NCBI GenBank assembly: GCA_021788645.1
Contig: JAJYKK010000030.1
Coordinates: forward strand, 1 to 34,359
Source: Pseudomonadota bacterium
GTDB lineage: Bacteria; Pseudomonadota; Gammaproteobacteria; Burkholderiales; JAKAFK01
Direction of reading: 5' to 3'
DNA: 34,359 bases
In this document: in pieces, positions 1 to 7,159 of the stretch
Layout: each line of letters opens with the position of its first letter
How positions within the stretch are numbered: the first letter of the stretch is position 1
Position numbers and translations under genes: made by a program
Notes under the pieces: generated by a model
What the model was told of the DNA's origin: nothing
The model's database searches: none
The model's input: only the letters and a program-made list of their open reading frames with translations

Positions 1-2
1 CG

Positions 3-128
3 GCGGTGGCGCACACGATCGAGGGCGGGGTGTACAAGGGCGTGATGCCGACCTGGAAGGATCGCCTCACGCCGGTGCAGATCAAGGTGCTTACCGCCTA
101 CGTGCATGAGCTGGGCGGCGGACAATAG
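3..128 (+). CDS. ccoP: cbb3-type cytochrome c oxidase subunit III (CcoP), C-terminal end
   Basis: Only the last 41 residues and the stop lie in the window; the gene enters from the left. The fragment carries an HTIEGGVYKGVMPTWK segment followed by TPVQIKVLTAYVHELGGG. In CcoP this is the end of the second haem-c domain: the Met of VMPTW is the axial ligand and the final helix ends in YVHSLGGG. CcoP is the membrane-anchored dihaem subunit that passes electrons to the CcoN core of the high-affinity cbb3 oxidase. A cytochrome c4 gene follows on the same strand 74 bases later, as expected for an electron donor. The haem-binding CXXCH motifs lie outside the window, so the call rests on the tail alone. 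Confidence 0.78.
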   Translation, partial: AVAHTIEGGVYKGVMPTWKDRLTPVQIKVLTAYVHELGGGQ

Positions 129-202
129 CGCTCGAGTCCGAGGGGCTTGCCCCCGGACGAGCCAAAACGACAACAGTCAATTTCGGAAACAAGGGGGTAG
201 AG

Positions 203-832
203 ATGAAAGTATGGACGATGGCGGTCGTGATGGCCGGTGCGCTGGGTGCGCTGCCTGCAGTTGCCGCCCCTGCCGCGAGCGCGGCCCCTGCGGCATCGGG
301 CGGCACCGTGAATGCGGCCCAGATTGTTGCCTCAGTCTGCTCGGCTTGCCATGGCGCCGACGGCAATAGCGTGGTTCCGACCTATCCGCGCTTGGCCTCG
401 CAGGGTGCCGCGTACATCGCCAAGGAACTGGCGGATTTCAAGAGCGGCGCGCGCGCCAACCCGATCATGGCCGGGATGGCGGCAACCCTGACGCCCCAGC
501 AGATGGTCGCTCTCGGGGCCTATTTCCATGCGCAGAAGATCACCCCGAGCACGGGCGGCGATCAGCGCCTGGCCTCGCAGGGCAAGCAGATCTTCACGGT
601 GGGGGCGGGTGACGTGCCGGCGTGTGCCGCCTGTCATGGCCGGGCGGGTCAGGGCATCGCGCCCTTCTTCCCGCACTTGGCCGGCCAACATGCGCAGTAC
701 ATCGAGGCGCAGCTGCACGCGTTTCAATCTGGACAACGCACGAATGATGGCGGCAAGATGATGCGCGTCATCGCCGCGAAGCTCACCCCGACGCAGATCA
801 GTGCGGTCGCGGAATACCTCTCCCACCTCTGA
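203..832 (+). CDS. dihaem cytochrome c4
   Basis: Periplasmic dihaem electron carrier of 209 residues. A signal peptide covers about residues 1-21 (MKVWTMAVVMAGALGALPAVA). Two class I cytochrome c domains follow. Haem motifs are C46-S-A-C49-H50 and C141-A-A-C144-H145; likely axial Met residues lie in NPIMAGM (about 89) and GGKMMRVI (about 186). The near-duplicate halves and total length match cytochrome c4, which shuttles electrons from the bc1 complex to cbb3 or aa3 oxidases. The start is supported by a purine-rich ribosome site (GGGGGTAGAG) directly upstream. It lies downstream of ccoP on the same strand, so it probably feeds that oxidase. A hairpin after the stop likely ends transcription. 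Confidence 0.93.
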   Translation: MKVWTMAVVMAGALGALPAVAAPAASAAPAASGGTVNAAQIVASVCSACHGADGNSVVPTYPRLASQGAAYIAKELADFKSGARANPIMAGMAATLTPQQMVALGAYFHAQKITPSTGGDQRLASQGKQIFTVGAGDVPACAACHGRAGQGIAPFFPHLAGQHAQYIEAQLHAFQSGQRTNDGGKMMRVIAAKLTPTQISAVAEYLSHL

Positions 833-863
833 TCGGCTCTTCCCCCAAGTCGGCAGCAGTTCG

Positions 864-884
864 CAGGGGCGCTTGGCGCCCCTG
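864..884. terminator. hairpin between convergent genes (bidirectional terminator)
   Basis: CAGGGGCGC / GCGCCCCTG form a perfect 9-bp stem with a TTG loop. It sits between the stop of cytochrome c4 and the stop of the NrdG-like gene, which face each other. No long T run follows on either side, so it may be an imperfect intrinsic terminator or a 3'-end stabiliser. Confidence 0.6.
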
Positions 885-900
885 TTCCCATCTTCGGGGC

Positions 901-1614
901 TCAATCGGCGGCCCCGGCTTGTATGCGAAAGGTTTCGAACAAGGGCGCGATGCGCTCATGGACCGCCTCGACGATCGGTTGTGCGCCATCATCCGCGGCC
1001 AGGGACGGGTCGATGCACCCCTGGGGACGGAACGCCTGCAGCGCGTAATGGCGGACTCCTGCATCGGCCAGGGTGTGGGCGAGCGCGATGAGCTCCCCGA
1101 CGGTGGTCAGCTGGGCATGGACCGTGGTGCGGACCTCATGGGCGATGCCGCTGTCGAGGACCAGCCTGAGGCTCCGGAAGGCGCGCGCTCCGCTCCCTTG
1201 CGTTCCCGTGATGCCTGCATAGCCTGCCGGCAGGCTCTTGATGTCGAGCCCGACCCAGTCGAGGAGCGGGAGCACGCTTGCGAGCCGCTCGGGGTAGATG
1301 CCTGCCGTGTGCAGCCCGGTCTTGAAGCGCATCGCGCGGATTTCGCGCAACGCGTCGGATATCCCGCGTTGCAGGGTGGGTTCGCCGCCGCTGAAGACGA
1401 CGCCGTCGAGCAGGCCCGTTCGGCCGGCCAGGAACCGTGTGACGCTCTCCCAGCCGATGGGCGGGGACGCTTGCTGGGACGGGCGCAAATGGGGATTGTG
1501 GCAATACCGGCATGCCCAGGGGCAGCCCTGCGTGAACAGTACGGCGGCAAGGCAGCCGGGATAGTCGGTGGTCGTGAAGGGGATGAACCCCGTGATGGTC
1601 AGTTGCGCTTCCAA
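901..1614 (-). CDS. radical SAM activating enzyme, NrdG2-like (TIGR02495 type)
   Basis: A 237-residue radical SAM protein. The cluster motif is C31-P-W-A-C35-R-Y-C38 (CxxxCxxC) and FSGGEPT follows at about 75. The N-terminus GFIPFTTTDYPG is typical of anaerobic ribonucleoside-triphosphate reductase activating proteins, which use a 4Fe-4S cluster and SAM to make a glycyl radical on NrdD. The likely start is TTG at 1614: the conserved domain begins at once, a GAGG lies six bases upstream, and the preceding gene ends only eight bases earlier. The open frame continues further upstream but reads antisense-like arginine-rich sequence there. It is probably co-transcribed with the B12 radical SAM gene. 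No nrdD is in the window, so the glycyl radical partner is unknown. Confidence 0.85.
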   Translation of the reverse strand: MEAQLTITGFIPFTTTDYPGCLAAVLFTQGCPWACRYCHNPHLRPSQQASPPIGWESVTRFLAGRTGLLDGVVFSGGEPTLQRGISDALREIRAMRFKTGLHTAGIYPERLASVLPLLDWVGLDIKSLPAGYAGITGTQGSGARAFRSLRLVLDSGIAHEVRTTVHAQLTTVGELIALAHTLADAGVRHYALQAFRPQGCIDPSLAADDGAQPIVEAVHERIAPLFETFRIQAGAAD

Positions 1615-1622
1615 GGCGGGCC

Positions 1623-3497
1623 TCAGGGAACGTGCGGATCGAGGACAAGGTTGAAGACGGAGGAATCGATCTCGATGCGGTCGCGCAGCCTTTCGTCGAC
1701 GATGATGAAGATTCGGTCGCCATAGCAGGCAAGGCGCGCCAGCAGCCGTTGGAAGGCCGCCGTCTGGCGTGCCTGGAGTTCGCCGACGTGGAGCGTCACC
1801 GTGGAACGGGTATTCTTGAGCAGGCGCTTCAGCGGGCGAGCGGCGCGCGCGAAAAAGCGGGCGTCCAGGAAGCCTTTGAGCTCGACCAATAGATTGGGGC
1901 ACTCGCCCTGCGCCAGGGCGAGTCCCAGCCCCCCTTCGCGGACATAGCGTGCCGCGGCTGCCGTGAGGCTTTCCACGAACCGGTCGAGGCGGCGCCTGGG
2001 CACGTCGGCGGAGGGGAAATGGCGCTCCACGTAATCGCGCATGGCGAGTCCCGCGCTCCAGTCCAGGAGCGCCAGCGGCCATTTGCCGGGGGCGTTCAGG
2101 GGCATGCTTGCGAGCACGGCGCGGATGCGGCGGAGACCGCCGGGCAGCAGGCCCCGGGTCAAGAGCCGGACCGCGATGCCGATGCGCTGGCGCGCGCCGT
2201 AATCCGCCCGTGCTGCGGGGGGCGCGAAAAAGCGCAGCTTGTTGCGGATCCGTTCGGCGATCGCGGCATCGGTGGTGAGCCGCCGGTAGAGTGAAAGGTA
2301 GCCGGCAATCAAAGCCTCGTAGGACATCCCCGCGGGAATCACATTGGTCGCAGGGCGCGTGTTATCGGCGGCGTCGACCTCGGGATTAAGGCGATGTTCC
2401 TTTTCCAGGCGGGCATACAGGGGCGTGCGTGGGAGTGCTGTCAAGAGTCCGACCATCGCGGCCTGAATCCCGGCGTTCACGATGAACCGGTATTGGCGTT
2501 CGAAGGTCTCCGGCGTGTCGTTGTCGAATCCCACGATGAATCCGGCGAGCACATCGATGCCATATGAAAAGATGCGGCGCACCGATTGCAGCATGTCCTC
2601 GCGCAGGTTCTGCGTCTTATGCGCTTCCTTGAGGCTCGTCGCGTCGGGGGTCTCGATGCCGATGAACACCCAGGCGAAATGCGCGCGACGAAACAACGCG
2701 AGAAGTTCCTCATCCTGGGCCAGATTGAGCGAGACTTCCGTGCCGAAAGAAAACGGGAAGCCATGTGCCTCCTGGTATGTGCACAGAAAACGCAGGAGCG
2801 CCAGCGCCGCTCCTTTATCGCCGATCAGGTTGTCGTCGACGAAAAAGACGTTGTGGACCGCGTGTGCCCGCAACGCGTCCAGTTCCCGCGCGACCTGTGC
2901 CAGGCGCTTCGTGCGCGGCTTGCGTCCGAACATCACGATGATGTCGCAAAACTCGCATCGATAAGGGCAGCCGCGCGAGAACTGGAGGGTCGCGGTGCTG
3001 TAGAGGGGGAGTTTCAGGAGGTCAAAACGCGGCGTCGGGGAGTCTTCGAGACGCACGCTGCCGGTTTCCCGATAGAGGCGCGCCGGTGCGCCGCGCTCGA
3101 AGTCCGCGCACAATCGCGGCCAGATGTATTCCGCCTCTCCCGCGACCACGGCGTCCGCCAGCGCTTCATAGCGCTCGGGGCAAAGGGACGCATAGCTTCC
3201 CCCGGCAACCACGAAATAGCCGCGGGCACGAAAGAAGGTCAGCCAGGCCGCTTGCCGCGCGAACTGGATCCCCATGCCGCAAATGCCGATGAGATCGGCG
3301 GCAGGCCGGAGGGGGACCGGTTCGACGTTCTCATCGATCAGGGTCACTTGCCAGTGCTGCGGGCACAGGGCCGCGAGGGTCGCCAATCCCAGTGGCGGGT
3401 TGATCGCGCGCTTGTGCGGCAGAATGTTGTCGACCGCCCACTTGAAGCTCCAGAAGCTCTCGGGAGACCTCGGGTTGATGAGCAAAAGTCTCGCCAT
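1623..3497 (-). CDS. B12-binding radical SAM protein with DUF4070 domain (HpnP-like)
   Basis: A 624-residue cytoplasmic enzyme. Residues 1-135 form a cobalamin-binding Rossmann domain (PPLGLATLAAL, VTLIDENVEP). The radical SAM core follows with C177-P-Y-R-C181-E-F-C184, then FFVDDNLIGD and VFIGIETPD. A DUF4070-type region continues to about 500. This architecture is shared with HpnP, the hopanoid C-2 methylase, and with related class B radical SAM methylases and unknown enzymes. The last 100 or so residues (from about 525) look like an added domain that I do not recognise. The start at 3497 has GGGGA six bases upstream, and residues encoded further upstream are not conserved-looking. The NrdG-like gene follows eight bases after the stop. 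The substrate cannot be read from sequence. Confidence 0.85.
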   Translation of the reverse strand: MARLLLINPRSPESFWSFKWAVDNILPHKRAINPPLGLATLAALCPQHWQVTLIDENVEPVPLRPAADLIGICGMGIQFARQAAWLTFFRARGYFVVAGGSYASLCPERYEALADAVVAGEAEYIWPRLCADFERGAPARLYRETGSVRLEDSPTPRFDLLKLPLYSTATLQFSRGCPYRCEFCDIIVMFGRKPRTKRLAQVARELDALRAHAVHNVFFVDDNLIGDKGAALALLRFLCTYQEAHGFPFSFGTEVSLNLAQDEELLALFRRAHFAWVFIGIETPDATSLKEAHKTQNLREDMLQSVRRIFSYGIDVLAGFIVGFDNDTPETFERQYRFIVNAGIQAAMVGLLTALPRTPLYARLEKEHRLNPEVDAADNTRPATNVIPAGMSYEALIAGYLSLYRRLTTDAAIAERIRNKLRFFAPPAARADYGARQRIGIAVRLLTRGLLPGGLRRIRAVLASMPLNAPGKWPLALLDWSAGLAMRDYVERHFPSADVPRRRLDRFVESLTAAAARYVREGGLGLALAQGECPNLLVELKGFLDARFFARAARPLKRLLKNTRSTVTLHVGELQARQTAAFQRLLARLACYGDRIFIIVDERLRDRIEIDSSVFNLVLDPHVP

Positions 3498-3584
3498 GCG
3501 CGTTCCCCGTTGTTCCGTATCACGACGCGGCGCCGGCGGGCATCCCACCGCCCGCCGCCGATGGAATCATTCGGCGTATACCGT

Positions 3585-3622
3585 ATATATTGTGTCAGGT
3601 ATGGCTAATGAGCACAATATAT
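3585..3622. promoter_or_regulatory. 10-bp perfect inverted repeat, operator or hairpin
   Basis: ATATATTGTG (3585-3594) and CACAATATAT (3613-3622) are perfect inverted arms with an 18-base spacer. They lie between ubiT and the B12 radical SAM gene, on the side where that gene's promoter should be. The arms are AT-rich in a GC-rich context. This fits a protein-binding site or a transcribed hairpin; I recognise no known regulator consensus. Confidence 0.5.
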
Positions 3623-3650
3623 GCGGCGTCAGCCTGTCTTGTCGGGCGGC

Positions 3651-4124
3651 TCAGCCGAGCGCTACGCGGAGTCGGGCCGCGGCCGTCGCGACCACGCGGC
3701 GTGGCGAGAGCAACGACAGATCGAGCGGGGGCAGTTCCAGCGCATCGAGGGTATTCTTGACGAACAGACCCAGTTCCGTATCCCCTTCCATGACCAGGCG
3801 TCGCGTGAAGAACAGGGTATCGGGATCCTCCTTGCGCAGGGCCAAGGCGAGAAAATCGTCGGCGCGGGCCGAGATCGCGAGGTCCGGGCCGCCATCGGCC
3901 CGGAGGGGCGCGAAACCCCTGGCGGTGACCGTGAAATGAAGCGCGATCCCGACGTCCTTGATCCGGATGCACACATGCTTGCCACGAAGCGGGGCGAGCG
4001 CCTCGGGCCGCAACTGCTCGGCGAGCGCGACATTGAGGAAGGTGCAGAACATCCGCGCATGGGGATACTGCGGCAGCGCGGCAATCAGGGGCACGATGGG
4101 CGCTGGGGGTAGCGGCAGGCGCAT
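3651..4124 (-). CDS. ubiT: UbiT-like SCP2 lipid-binding protein (anaerobic ubiquinone biosynthesis)
   Basis: A 157-residue SCP2-domain protein. The FFTRRLVMEGDTELGLFVKN segment (about residues 105-124) is diagnostic of the UbiT/YhbT family. In E. coli UbiT binds ubiquinone-like lipids and, with the peptidase-U32-family pair UbiU and UbiV, supports oxygen-independent ubiquinone synthesis. Neither ubiU nor ubiV is in the window. The start at 4124 is preceded by AAGGAG at good spacing. It follows the TIGR01212 radical SAM gene by about 50 bases on the same strand and probably belongs to one transcription unit with it. Its length is normal for the family. Confidence 0.85.
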   Translation of the reverse strand: MRLPLPPAPIVPLIAALPQYPHARMFCTFLNVALAEQLRPEALAPLRGKHVCIRIKDVGIALHFTVTARGFAPLRADGGPDLAISARADDFLALALRKEDPDTLFFTRRLVMEGDTELGLFVKNTLDALELPPLDLSLLSPRRVVATAAARLRVALG

Positions 4125-4175
4125 GGGAATCTCCTTGAAAGGCGAGCGAGGAAGGTTGGGCGCACGGGCGGCGCT

Positions 4176-5117
4176 TCAAGCGGCATGGGCCGCGTCTCTG
4201 CTGGCGACGGCCGCGCCCTGTCGGCGGCCTCGACGACGCAGTTGCGCTTCGATGGCATTGATGACCCCCCATTTGTGCGCGCACCACGGCGGGGCGAGCA
4301 AGACGGCCGGCGGCGCGGTTCCCGTCAGCCGGTGGTAGACGATGTGCGCCGGGGTGCGTTCGATGAGATCGGCGGCGATGCGTGCGTAGTCCTCTCGCCC
4401 GAGGGGACGATAGTCCTGGCGTCGCCAGTCGTTGGCCAGGCGGGTACCCTTGACCACGTGCAAAGGGTGTAGCTTGAGCCCGTCAACCCCCAGGTCGAGC
4501 ACCGTATCGAGGGTGCGGTGGGCGTGTTCCTCCGTTTCTCCGGGCAGGCCGACGATCAGGTGCGTGCACACATTGAGGCCGCGAGCCCGAGCCCGGGCCA
4601 CCGTGTCCCGATATTCCGACAACGTGTGGCCGCGGTTGACGCGCGCCAGCGTCTCGTCGAAAGCGGATTGCAGCCCCAATTCCAGCCATACCTCCTTGCC
4701 CTGATCGCGGTACTGCACCAGCAGATCGAGCACCGCGTCGGGCACGCAATCGGGGCGGGTGCCCACCGAAAGGCCGATGACGCCCGGCTCGGCCAGTGCC
4801 TGCTCATAGGCCTGCGACAGCTGTTCAACGCGCGCGTAGGTATTGGTATAGGCCTGAAAGTACGCAATGAAGAGGCGAGCGCCGGTGAGTCTGGCGATGA
4901 TTTCCCGTCCTTTCGCGAGCTGCACGTCGATGGCCTCGGGTGTGCGGCCGTTCGGGCTGAACGACGCGTTGTTGCAGAATGTGCACCCTCCCTGTCCCCG
5001 GCTGCCGTCCCGGTTGGGGCAGGTGAATCCCGCATCCAGCGCGATCTTGTGCACCCGCTCGCCGCGCACGCGCGACATGTGCCGGCCGAACGTATTGACG
5101 ACATCCGAGAGCGCCAT
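4176..5117 (-). CDS. TIGR01212 family radical SAM protein (YhcC)
   Basis: A 313-residue radical SAM protein close in length to E. coli YhcC (about 309). The cluster cysteines are C33, C45 and C48, in CPNRDGS followed by GGCTFCNN. This long-spaced Cx11CxxC motif marks the TIGR01212/YhcC subgroup, related to Elp3-like enzymes. Other family segments are IAYFQAYTNTYA, SVGTRPDC, ELGLQSA and GLPGET. The biochemical role of the family is not established to my knowledge. The gene starts at 5117 in a short AT-rich leader and is the first gene of a minus-strand run followed by ubiT. The C-terminal 40 or so residues are rich in Arg and Ala and may be a variable tail. Confidence 0.88.
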   Translation of the reverse strand: MALSDVVNTFGRHMSRVRGERVHKIALDAGFTCPNRDGSRGQGGCTFCNNASFSPNGRTPEAIDVQLAKGREIIARLTGARLFIAYFQAYTNTYARVEQLSQAYEQALAEPGVIGLSVGTRPDCVPDAVLDLLVQYRDQGKEVWLELGLQSAFDETLARVNRGHTLSEYRDTVARARARGLNVCTHLIVGLPGETEEHAHRTLDTVLDLGVDGLKLHPLHVVKGTRLANDWRRQDYRPLGREDYARIAADLIERTPAHIVYHRLTGTAPPAVLLAPPWCAHKWGVINAIEAQLRRRGRRQGAAVASRDAAHAA

Positions 5118-5172
5118 GGGGTGAGGCTTCCCTTTTCAAGACAAATATAGGACAAGACGAGGATGTTATCTC

Positions 5173-5210
5173 AAAAAAGCGCGAGGCGCACCGCCTTCCT
5201 GGGCGGCGCG
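5173..5210 (-). terminator. likely intrinsic terminator after the flavin oxidoreductase
   Basis: Read on the minus strand, GCGCCGCC and GGCGGTGC pair over 8 bp (one G-U) with a short loop. They are followed after about ten bases by a run of six T. It lies just past the stop of the gene ending at 5219. The gap before the T run makes it less than ideal. Confidence 0.5.
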
Positions 5211-5218
5211 TGTCCGCG

Positions 5219-6385
5219 CTAAACCGAAAGCGCAGGATCGCGGCCGGTCAGCAGATAGTCGAGCAGGTCCTGCACGGAGCGAATGGCGGCGCCGAACGGC
5301 AAGCTTTCGGCGCCACGGAAAAACAGGCCCTTGTTCACATCCCCGCGCAGGGCCGCGGCGAGCTGTGAATCGATGCAGAATTGGCCGAACTTGGCCAGCC
5401 CATCGCGCAAGCCGCACATGGACAGGCAATGCAGCCCGGAGGCGCAACGCTCCTCGCTTCCTTTGGCGCAACGCTGCAAATGGCTCTCGCGCCGCAGGTA
5501 GTTCTTGAGCCAGGGGGTGAGCACGCCGCGCGCGGGAAGGCCCGCCGCGCTGGTGAAAGTGACGATGTCCTCGGGCCGGGCCTCGGCCAGAACGCGCTTG
5601 AAGTTGGGGTGGGCATCGCCCTCGATGGTGACGGCAAACGGCGTCCCGAGCTGCACGCCGGAGGCGCCCAGTCCGAGCAGGTATCGGATTCTTTCGGGCG
5701 AATTGATGCCGCCCGCCACGATCAGGGGTATGCGTTCCCGCTCGAGACCGAGGTCGCGCATGAGCTCGAAGCTCTGGGCCAGGACCACTTCGAAATCGAA
5801 GCGCGCGTCTCCCAGCTCCTCAAGCCGCGTGACCCCGAGATGGCCGCCCGCCATGCGCGGATGCTCGATCACGATGGCGTCCGGCAGCCGGTTCTTGCGC
5901 ATCCATTTCTTGAGTACTACCCCGATGCCGCGCGCATCGGACAGGATCGGGATCAGCGCGACATCCGGAAAGCCCTGCGCCAGTTCGGGCAGGTCGAGCG
6001 GTAATCCGGCCCCCATGACGATCGCTTCGGCGCCACTCGCGCACGCTTGGCGCACGTATGCCGCATGCTCGGTCACGGCCTTCATCACGTTGACGGCGAT
6101 GAGCCCGCGCCTTTGCGCCACGCTCAGCGCAAGCTTCACCTCGCGTTCGAGCGCCACCATATTGAGCGCATCACGCTGGGCCTTGTCGCGCACGCGCTTG
6201 GCTTGTTCGACGAGGTCGGCATGATGGTGGTGGAGGTCGATGCTGGCAATCGTCCCCATGGCGCCCGCGGCCGCCACCGCGCCCGCCAGACGGTGGGCGG
6301 AGACCCCGACCCCCATCCCACCTTGGACGATGGGCAACAGCGTGCGTCCTTTGATGTGCAACATGGGCAAGGTAGTCTCAGTCAT
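5219..6385 (-). CDS. NAD(P)H-dependent flavin oxidoreductase, nitronate monooxygenase/FabK-like
   Basis: A 388-residue FMN TIM-barrel protein. Motifs are LPIVQGGMGVGVS (17-29), AIVMGAGLPLDLP (121-133), EHPRMAGGHLG (174-184, with the active-site type GGH), IVAGGI (222-227) and GASGVQLGTPF (240-250). This is the 2-nitropropane dioxygenase/enoyl-ACP reductase FabK superfamily; members oxidise nitronates or reduce enoyl thioesters. A C-terminal Cys-rich stretch (C306, C314, C320, C324, C337) marks a subfamily whose exact substrate is unclear. A short His run, H52-H55, is also present. I chose the start at 6385 because residues upstream look non-coding; 6406 and 6364 are alternatives, and none has a strong ribosome site. 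It stands alone with a probable terminator downstream. Confidence 0.82.
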   Translation of the reverse strand: MTETTLPMLHIKGRTLLPIVQGGMGVGVSAHRLAGAVAAAGAMGTIASIDLHHHHADLVEQAKRVRDKAQRDALNMVALEREVKLALSVAQRRGLIAVNVMKAVTEHAAYVRQACASGAEAIVMGAGLPLDLPELAQGFPDVALIPILSDARGIGVVLKKWMRKNRLPDAIVIEHPRMAGGHLGVTRLEELGDARFDFEVVLAQSFELMRDLGLERERIPLIVAGGINSPERIRYLLGLGASGVQLGTPFAVTIEGDAHPNFKRVLAEARPEDIVTFTSAAGLPARGVLTPWLKNYLRRESHLQRCAKGSEERCASGLHCLSMCGLRDGLAKFGQFCIDSQLAAALRGDVNKGLFFRGAESLPFGAAIRSVQDLLDYLLTGRDPALSV

Positions 6386-7159
6386 GGAGTCTGTTGTTGG
6401 AACCATCCACTCGCGGCGCAAGGCGTGGGCATGCCGGCATCCCGGATGCCCGCTGCGAGGAAACCTCCTGCACCAATAAGGCAGGGGCGAGCCCCTCCCT
6501 TGAGTCCGCTTTCGCTGCAGCGCGATACCGCACATGATGCGTCCCACGGCATCGCGGGCGATGCTACGAGTCGGCTTGAGCCACGTCCGGATTGCAGAAC
6601 GGGTTCGCGCGTCAGCGCACATCGTCTGGTGGCTGCTGATGCGCCTTGCAAATCGCCGGTGCCAGCGTTCCGGGATCAAGGGACATGCTGATGGCAGGAT
6701 CCTCCCACGTTACCGCAAGCGGCCAGGAAAGGCAAGCTGTCCCGTCCCTCGGCGTTGATGCTCGGCCGTCTTCGGGTGTATCCTGCCGGTGCTGTCGCCC
6801 AGGGGAACAGGGATCACTCCCCCCGGCTGCCGCCCAAGGCGTGGGGCGTTCTATCCTGGCTTCATCGCGGCTTCCCGTCCCTGACGCTCCCTTGGCCTAT
6901 CCCGCTTCGCCCCGCAGGATCGCCATGGCGCTTGGGTCGGCCGGCGGCGCGCGCGTGGTTTCCCGGGGCGCCTTTTCATGCTTTCCGAGCGACAAGCCGC
7001 CGGCGTTTCTGCCCGGTTCGCGTGTCCCAGCTCCGACGCTAGGCGGGTCCGGCGCAGTGCGAGGGAAGGCGGGCTGGCCGGGCTCCGGCGCCACGCTTGC
7101 CCTGGCGGCGTTTCCACACCATGGAAACGCCCGTTTCGTTTATTTGCATGGAGCAGTCA
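6386..7159. other. gene-free region of about 770 bases
   Basis: No frame here gives a recognisable protein; the open frames are Pro/Arg/Ser-rich and overlap one another on both strands. There are several short hairpins: AGGGGC-GA-GCCCCT at 6483-6496, a GGCATC-type stem near 6430-6450, and GGCGC/GCGCC followed by four T at 6946-6976. It ends in a strong 10-bp hairpin at 7107-7131. It could hold the leader of the flavin oxidoreductase, an unrecognised RNA or decayed coding DNA. I saw no core motif of RNase P RNA, tmRNA, SRP RNA or a cobalamin riboswitch. Confidence 0.6.
7107..7145 (+). terminator. strong hairpin with T-rich tail, terminator or attenuator-like
   Basis: GGCGTTTCCA (7107-7116) and TGGAAACGCC (7122-7131) form a perfect 10-bp stem with a 5-base loop. 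The tail CGTTTCGTTTATTT is T-rich. It lies about 28 bases before the ATG of the b561 gene. It could end an upstream transcript from the gene-free region, attenuate the b561 gene, or be an operator. Confidence 0.5.
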
